Translations under genes and position numbers: made by a program | In this document: piece by piece, positions 59,241 to 64,000 of the stretch | Layout of the letters: every line of letters begins with the position of its first letter | How positions within the stretch are numbered: position 1 is the first letter of the stretch | The notes under the pieces: generated by a model | What the model was told of the DNA's origin: nothing | Databases searched by the model: none | What the model saw: the letters and a program-made list of their open reading frames with translations, nothing else | NCBI GenBank assembly: GCA_964016885.1 | Contig: OZ024748.1 | Location: 27,055,515-27,119,514, forward strand | Reading direction: 5' to 3' | DNA length: 64,000 nucleotides | From: Eledone cirrhosa | Lineage: Eukaryota > Mollusca > Cephalopoda > Octopoda > Eledonidae

Positions 59241-59585
59241 ATTTATTTTATTTTATTCAGTTGTCTTAGCAACTCTTGGGGGCGGAGTGTGTGATGGACA
59301 TCTTAACGTTGATACCAAGGACGATGATAACGCCGCCATGACCACGAACTCCTGTTTGTTTATTTAATGGTGTAGACGGAGAATCGAATGTTGTGGCATG
59401 ACCTTTTTCATGGCCTCTAAGTCACCTGACTCAGGCCATAAAAAAGAGGGATTCCACTAAAGACACCTAAGAATATAATTTTAATTTTCAAATTGAATTT
59501 TATTTTATCAAAACCATCTTAGACTGTATTCTTACAACAGAGTGGATTCCGATAAATAAAAGAATAAAAATAACATAAAAAAAAT
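59241..59585. other. Spacer, no gene seen
   Basis: GAGTGTGTGATGGACATCTT and GGCATGACCTTTTTCATGGC are present, but I recognise no family. It may include the 3' UTR of the LINE to its left, or part of another element. Confidence 0.4.
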
Positions 59586-59587
59586 TG

Positions 59588-59965
59588 AATATTTTCTCCT
59601 TCACTCACTTATTCCCGAGAGGGTCGTGGGGACAGAGTCCTCAAACATTTCTTCCAGCAGGTCCTGTCAGAAGCAACCGTCTCCAACTGATTTGGCTGGA
59701 TCCCTAGGAATGACCAGCCAAGCTCATGGATGTTATCCAACCATCTTGCTCGGGGTCTACCCCTGGGTCTCTTGCCGGTTGATTTTGTCCGTAAAAACTG
59801 TCCAGCGATTCTTTCCTGAGACATTCTAACCACATGCTCGTAGTATTGGAGCTGTGATCTCTCGATCCCGAGAAGTAACGGCTCTACCTGGAATGACTCT
59901 AAAGACCCTTCGGAGGAATCCCTTTTCGGCCACTTGTATTCGAGATCGTATTCTTGAACATTAAG
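59588..59965 (-). pseudogene. Second LINE family, C-terminal end
   Basis: The minus strand encodes MVRMSQERIAGQFLRTKS, GKRPRGRPRARWLDNI, LGWSFLGIQPNQLETVASD and LSPRPSRE, the end of a LINE polyprotein with the usual H/V-R-M ... G-R-P-R-x-R-W-x-D signature. Upstream frames (59835-59965) continue it with breaks. Confidence 0.8.
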
Positions 59966-61495
59966 TTATTAAAACCACCTTTGCTCGTATTTGTGAGTTG
60001 TTAACGGATATCTCGTCTCTTAGTTTCTTGTGTTTTTCTCCAAACTACAAAAAAACAACAAAAAAACTTGAATCATATCATTGGAGGGTTGTTAGAGTTA
60101 TTTCCCTTAGTTCAACTTTTTATTAGCTAGTATCTGTTGCATCGTGCGGTGAAGCGAAGCCATGCCAACAGCAGAAATATATTCTCGACATTTGATTCGT
60201 CAATAAACATCGATATGACAGGAAAAATTGCAATTTTATTACGAATAATATATAATTTAGTTACAAAAAGTAAAAAATAAAGAAAATACCAAAAATATCT
60301 AAAGTAAATGATATAATAAAAAATATGTTATATATATATTTTCTGTCACAAAGAAATTCCAATGGAATTTAAACAGGGAATGAGTTTATTATGTTTACTA
60401 TAGTGGCAAAAGTTCATCATTCTTGGATATAACACAACCCGGAATATTAACTGGAACAACAACAACGACAAATATATTAATACTAATACTAATTTTTTTA
60501 AAGTTTTGATATTTATTAAGTTCTAAAAGAACCAAAAAAAAAAGCACCAACAACAAAAAGAAATCCAGTCATTCGTTCGATTATGGTAATTATAAAGTAT
60601 TTTCTTTAATTTGTTTCACTTAAACTAGAGATATAATAAATCTGCGATAGACGTTCGATCCCCGGTCGAAGCTACATTTGTTGACCACTCATTAGACAAT
60701 GCATGAACTTCACTTCATTCTTGGATCTTCCGAATAAAAGCTAAAGTTGACACTTGTCTTTAACCTGTTACTTTGACAACTTTTCTGGCTTGGAGTTATG
60801 GTTATTTTGACCCAGCAGCTCCCAACCTGGGGAGGTAGGATGGGTCTGCAGCTCCCAATCTGTGTGTGTGTGGAAGGGGGGAATCCACGGTACTGGGTGG
60901 TGGCTGTGGTTGTAGCCTCAGGAGTCTGCAGAGGTAGAATGGGGGGGATATGCAGTGATAGTGAAGCGAAGTGTTTTGGTTGTTGTGGAGGATGATAAAC
61001 ACGACAAATACCAATAATTCTAGTTGGATATATAACTACTTCACTTCAGCAAAAAGGAAAAAGAATATTATTACTTCGGATCATAAATATGAAGTTTGAT
61101 GGTAGTATTCACAAATGAATATAGTGTTAAAACACCTTCTGTGATGTGCTGGAGGATCTTTGTTTAATATACTACGTTCGATTAAAACGTGACAAGTTGT
61201 AGTCAAACAGTATTTATAGGAGAGGTAGTAGTAACCTCACAGTGGCAAGGAAGTTGTGTTGTCTATATGAAGAGGCAGATGACTGTGTGGTTGAAGTGCC
61301 GATGAAAGAATTGCTTTCGGGCCCTTGTCGAGAGGGCTGCAGCATTTTGCTAAGCACTACATCTCGCTATTTGCTTGAGCAGGTCAAAGTGATGCTTCTC
61401 TTTTCGAGGAACTATAATCTTTATCTATAAATATTTCTCTTTTTTTAAAATTACATTTTATATAAGAACTACATATTTCGTTATGTAGTTCTTAA
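59966..61495. other. Intergenic between FAIM and the right-edge gene
   Basis: AT-rich sequence without recognised exons. A word duplicated at 60800-60860 (GCAGCTCCCAACCTGG and GCAGCTCCCAATCTG) and a G-rich piece (60870-60990) stand out. Short frames at 60798 and 61242 lack family resemblance. First exons of the divergent genes may lie here unseen. Confidence 0.4.
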
Positions 61496-61499
61496 ATAA

Positions 61500-61735
61500 A
61501 ATTATCAACATTTTACATCTGCTGTTCCACGCTTGTATGTGTTGAATGGGTCCATCTCAGTATAGTATCTCTCCACTTGTTACATTCCTTTGTCATCTCT
61601 TCCATGAGCTTCCTTGATCTGAGATCGGCTCTCAATACTTCCATCCAGGTCTTCCTCTATTGCAGCTTACATCCAGTGGTATTACTTGGCATTTCTCCAC
61701 CAAATAATCATCATCCATGCACATGACAATTATGT
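61500..61735 (-). pseudogene. RTE-like LINE, 3' fragment
   Basis: ACATCTGCTGTTCCACGCTT, ACTTGTTACATTCCTTTGTC, ATCTGAGATCGGCTCTCAAT and CTTGGCATTTCTCCACCAAA complement the sequence encoding MTKEC, DLRS/ADL and WWRNAK-like remnants of the family's C-terminus. Confidence 0.75.
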
Positions 61736-61839
61736 CAGAAGATTTTAATTTAAAGAACCCTTTAAGATGTTTGGTTTTGTTTCCAGGCTGGTAAAAGAAA
61801 ATTTTAATGTGTAAATCTTTTTTTGATGTTTAAAACCAG

Positions 61840-62154
61840 GAACTAAATGATGAATGTTCTACTGAGAATCTTAGCCATCCAGATGCCAGTGGTGATAGAA
61901 TTGGTATTGGAAATAGACCCAGGTATCACCAAGTGTTGAAAGAAGGAGATGCCAGCGTTGATGGAGTCTGTATCAGAAATAAACCTGCCAACAATGAGAT
62001 AATCACTGTTAAAAATGGCTCCCAGGTTTCACATCTGTTGAGAATAGGAGATGACAGTCGTTATCGAGCTGCTATGAAAAATAGAAACAAGATTCCTTTA
62101 AATGTAATAGAAGATGATTTTTGGACCGTGAAACTTGAAGACTCTTCATCAAAG
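61840..62154 (+). CDS. Exon of unrecognised gene
   Basis: 105 in-frame codons with normal codon use for this window, bounded by AG and GT. A tRNA-SINE begins only ~15 bp after the donor. Confidence 0.62.
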
Positions 62155-63669
62155 GTAATGAACATTTATACATTTATAACTTTGCTCTGGACCAGTGGTA
62201 AGTGTGTTGGACTTATGATCATAATGTTGTGGGTTCGATTCCTGGACTGGGGTGTGTGTGTTGTGTTCTTGAGCAAAACACTTCATTTTATATTGCTCCA
62301 GTACACTCAGCTGAAAATAAGTACCAGCAACAGCTGGGGTTTAACCCTGTGATCGACAGGCGTCCTGTTCAAGGGAGAGTCTTGTACATTCATTTGCTTC
62401 ATGCCATGGAAACCAGGATAAGCACCAGCCTGTTGAGCCGCTAGGCTCTAGACTTTCTTCACTTAACCCTTTCATTACCGTATTTCTAATGAAATGTTGT
62501 TGGACCTTTGTTGTTTGCAACAACAAGTGCTCCAGTTGATTCAATTAATGGAACTGCCTGCTCCTGGAATTAATGTGTAAGTGGCTGAATATTCCATAGA
62601 AACGTGCATTCTTAACAGAGTTCTCAGGGAAATTCAGCATGACACAATATGTGACAAGGCTGGCCCCTTGAATTACAGGTACATCTAACTTTTGCCAGCT
62701 GATTGGACTGGAGCAATGTGAAATAAAGTGTCTTGCTCAAAAACATAACATGCTGTCTGGTTTGGGAATCAAACTCATGACCTTACAATCATCAGCCCAG
62801 CATTCTTACCACACTGCCAAATGCATTCACATACAGACTATGATTTTCAAAAGAATTTGGAAATATTTGATAATATAATTGACTTTAATGTTATTTAGCT
62901 TGTGTGTTTGGAGAGCATATCTTAACATAAGATCTTGTATAAAATTATGATGGCAGGTTTTTAGATAAATATAAAAATATAAAAGCAGCAAATTGGCAGA
63001 GTTGTTAAAACGTCAGATAGAATGCTTTGTGGTATTCGTTCTGGCTCTATCTGCTCTCTACGTTCAAATCCTGCCAAAGCCAACTTTGTCTTTCATCCTT
63101 TCAAAGTTGCTAAAAAAAAGTGCCAGTCCATGCAGGGATCAATTCTTCTGTTATATCTCTTTCTCACTTCCTCTTTTTAACTCGCTCTCTCTTCTTTACT
63201 AGAAAAAATTGGCTATAGACGGGATGGTCTCCGGCATGTTTAAAGTGCTCCAGGTATTGTATGTCATTACGGTATCCCTCCCCTTCAGTTTGTTAGTTTG
63301 TTTTAAAGTGTTTGTATGGATGTATGGACAAAACATAACCGCACTACAACTATTGCAGTAGATCAAAACTGCCGTTCCCCCCCCCCCCCCCCCCCAAAGG
63401 TCTTCTTATGGTCAACTACCACTGTCGTATCCCCCCTCCCCTCTTGCTGTACAAAACAGTTCAAATTTGAGCTTAAGATCTTTACTGAGATAAATCAGTG
63501 ATTTAATGTGTTGGTAGGTGTTGATCAATGCTTTGTCCTTAGTTCTCATATTTTTAACAATCACCTTTTCATTCAAACTGCAGGATCAAAAACCCCATCC
63601 AAAAAGACCTGATATTATTTCTGAATTCCAACGTCATACAGATAATATTCAATCTATTATGAATGAGAA
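61840..63669 (+). CDS. Unrecognised gene, two internal exons (continues off window)
   Basis: Exon 61840-62154 (acceptor GATGTTTAAAACCAG, donor AAAG|GTAATG, 105 codons, phase 0 at both ends) and exon 63584-63669 (acceptor TTCATTCAAACTGCAG, donor GAGAA|GTAAGT, 86 bp) join in frame to 133 complete residues. The product is hydrophilic and charged: GDRIGIGNRPRYHQVLKEGD, NEIITVKNGSQVSHLLRIGD, NRNKIPLNVIEDDFWTVKLE, then KPHPKRPDIISEFQRHTDNI and QSIMNEK. I see no signal peptide, membrane segment or known domain. In-frame TAA nine bases before the first acceptor supports splicing there. The final part may begin a coiled coil. I do not recognise the family. Confidence 0.6.
62172..62450 (+). repeat. tRNA-derived SINE
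   Basis: A-box GACCAGTGGTAAGTGTGTTG, B-box GTGGGTTCGATTCCTGGACT, then GTGTTCTTGAGCAAAACACT, TTATATTGCTCCAGTACACT and GCGTCCTGTTCAAGGGAGAG. A well-preserved tRNA-like head, too diverged to be a gene. Confidence 0.8.
62463..62835 (-). repeat. TTAACCCTTTCATTACCG element and tRNA-SINE
   Basis: 62463-62590 begins TTAACCCTTTCATTACCGTA, reminiscent of the piggyBac-like MITE end at 4460. 62600-62832 on the minus strand has a tRNA-like head (GCAGTGTGGTAAGAATGCTG, GGTCATGAGTTTGATTCCC) and a GAGCAAGACACTTTATTTCA body. Confidence 0.6.
62985..63290 (+). repeat. tRNA-derived SINE with CTCTTTCTCACTTCC body
   Basis: Head AAATTGGCAGAGTTGTTAAA, B-box ACGTTCAAATCCTGCCAAAG, body AAGTGCCAGTCCATGCAGGG, TATATCTCTTTCTCACTTCC, GACGGGATGGTCTCCGGCAT, end GTATGTCATTACGGTATCCC. 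Same family as 342 and 11068. Confidence 0.8.
63376..63397. repeat. Poly(C) tract
   Basis: An uninterrupted run of about 20 C, unusual in this AT-rich window; its length may be inaccurate. Confidence 0.9.
63584..63669 (+). CDS. Exon of unrecognised gene (followed by a donor)
   Basis: The 86-bp exon encodes DQKPHPKRPDIISEFQRHTD and NIQSIMNEK and leaves two bases for the next exon. Its frame matches the phase-0 end of the 61840-62154 exon. Confidence 0.6.
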
Positions 63670-63734
63670 GTAAGTTGTTACATTATATTTTTCACTGTAT
63701 TTGAAATTATTTCATTACAACCTTCATTTTCGAC

Positions 63735-63935
63735 TTCTTGCCAAGTCAACAGTTTTATGTTCATATTTCCAGTCATTGTGGTCCTTTATTATCTCCTTTG
63801 TGAGGCTTGACATCTTCAGATCAATTCTTACTACTTCTGTCCATCTTGTTCCACAGGCTTCATATATTTCTATAGTTTCATACTTTTCCCCTTAACACTT
63901 ATTCTTCATACACATTACATATCCATACACTCCAT
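63735..63935 (-). pseudogene. Diverged RTE-like LINE 3' fragment
   Basis: GTCCTTTATTATCTCCTTTG, GACATCTTCAGATCAATTCT and CACATTACATATCCATACAC complement the family's C-terminal coding region (VWICNVY-like for YGHVMCM). Heavily mutated. Confidence 0.55.
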
Positions 63936-63939
63936 CCAA

Positions 63940-64000
63940 CCATTGGTGATGTTGATGGTAGTGATGGTGGTGGTGATAGTGATGATGTTGATAGTGGTGG
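63940..64000. repeat. (GATGGTGGT)n tract
   Basis: GGTGATGTTGATGGTAGTGA and related triplets run to the window edge. Confidence 0.85.

Noticed and set aside
61242..61430. 62-codon frame MARKLCCLYEEADDC as a first exon of the right-edge gene
   Set aside because: No donor site joins it convincingly in phase to 61840 and no family resemblance is seen; kept only as unexplained sequence.

Overview
The window looks like genomic DNA from a coleoid cephalopod, most likely an octopus. Three lines of evidence support this: spliced animal genes with long repeat-filled introns; many copies of tRNA-derived SINEs of the type known from octopus and squid (their tail reads GGGGTCGATAAAATAAAG, TACCAGTAATGCACTGGG, then TTGCTGGCCTTGTGCC); and abundant fragments of an RTE-like LINE ending in (ATG)n. 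Most of the sequence is repeats. I can support three genes, each assembled here from splice sites, reading phase and remembered family similarity, not from a search.

Layout. (1) 1-38086, plus strand: WDSUB1 (WD40 repeats, SAM domain, U-box), 11 coding exons giving 460 residues in the window; the N-terminal ~50 residues lie upstream. Its introns hold SINEs, DNA-transposon relics, a 50-bp minisatellite (6.08-7.39 kb), a CCACCAGACACT minisatellite (8.25-9.0 kb) and, in intron 9 between the SAM and U-box exons, an ~18.7 kb minisatellite (17.98-36.68 kb) of 33/36-bp units. (2) 38087-50559: no gene seen; a dense mosaic of SINEs, LINE pieces in both orientations, foldback and MITE-like elements and microsatellites. 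(3) 50560-55621, minus strand: a complete coding region for FAIM (Fas apoptotic inhibitory molecule) in four exons, 181 residues, one exon only 50 bp; a decayed LINE fills its last intron in the opposite orientation. (4) 55622-61839: minisatellites, SINEs and three LINE 3' ends, including a GC-rich one at 58.75-59.24 kb. (5) 61840-63669, plus strand: two well-formed internal exons of a gene I do not recognise, continuing past the right edge.

WDSUB1 and FAIM are convergent; FAIM and the right-edge gene are divergent. Nothing shows that the three act together. WDSUB1 is a putative ubiquitin ligase and FAIM a cytosolic anti-apoptotic protein; their proximity is probably only positional.

The most striking object is the intron-9 array. 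It has nested higher-order structure (33/36/39-bp units, a 130-bp four-unit period, a ~3.62 kb tandem duplication), stop-free frames on both strands, and a variable dinucleotide that is almost always CG, TG or CA, the pattern expected from deamination of methylated CpG. Other points of interest are LINE/SINE tail sharing, a LINE copy with an inverted 5' part (twin-priming-like), and a candidate FAIM poly(A) signal inside a mariner-like MITE.
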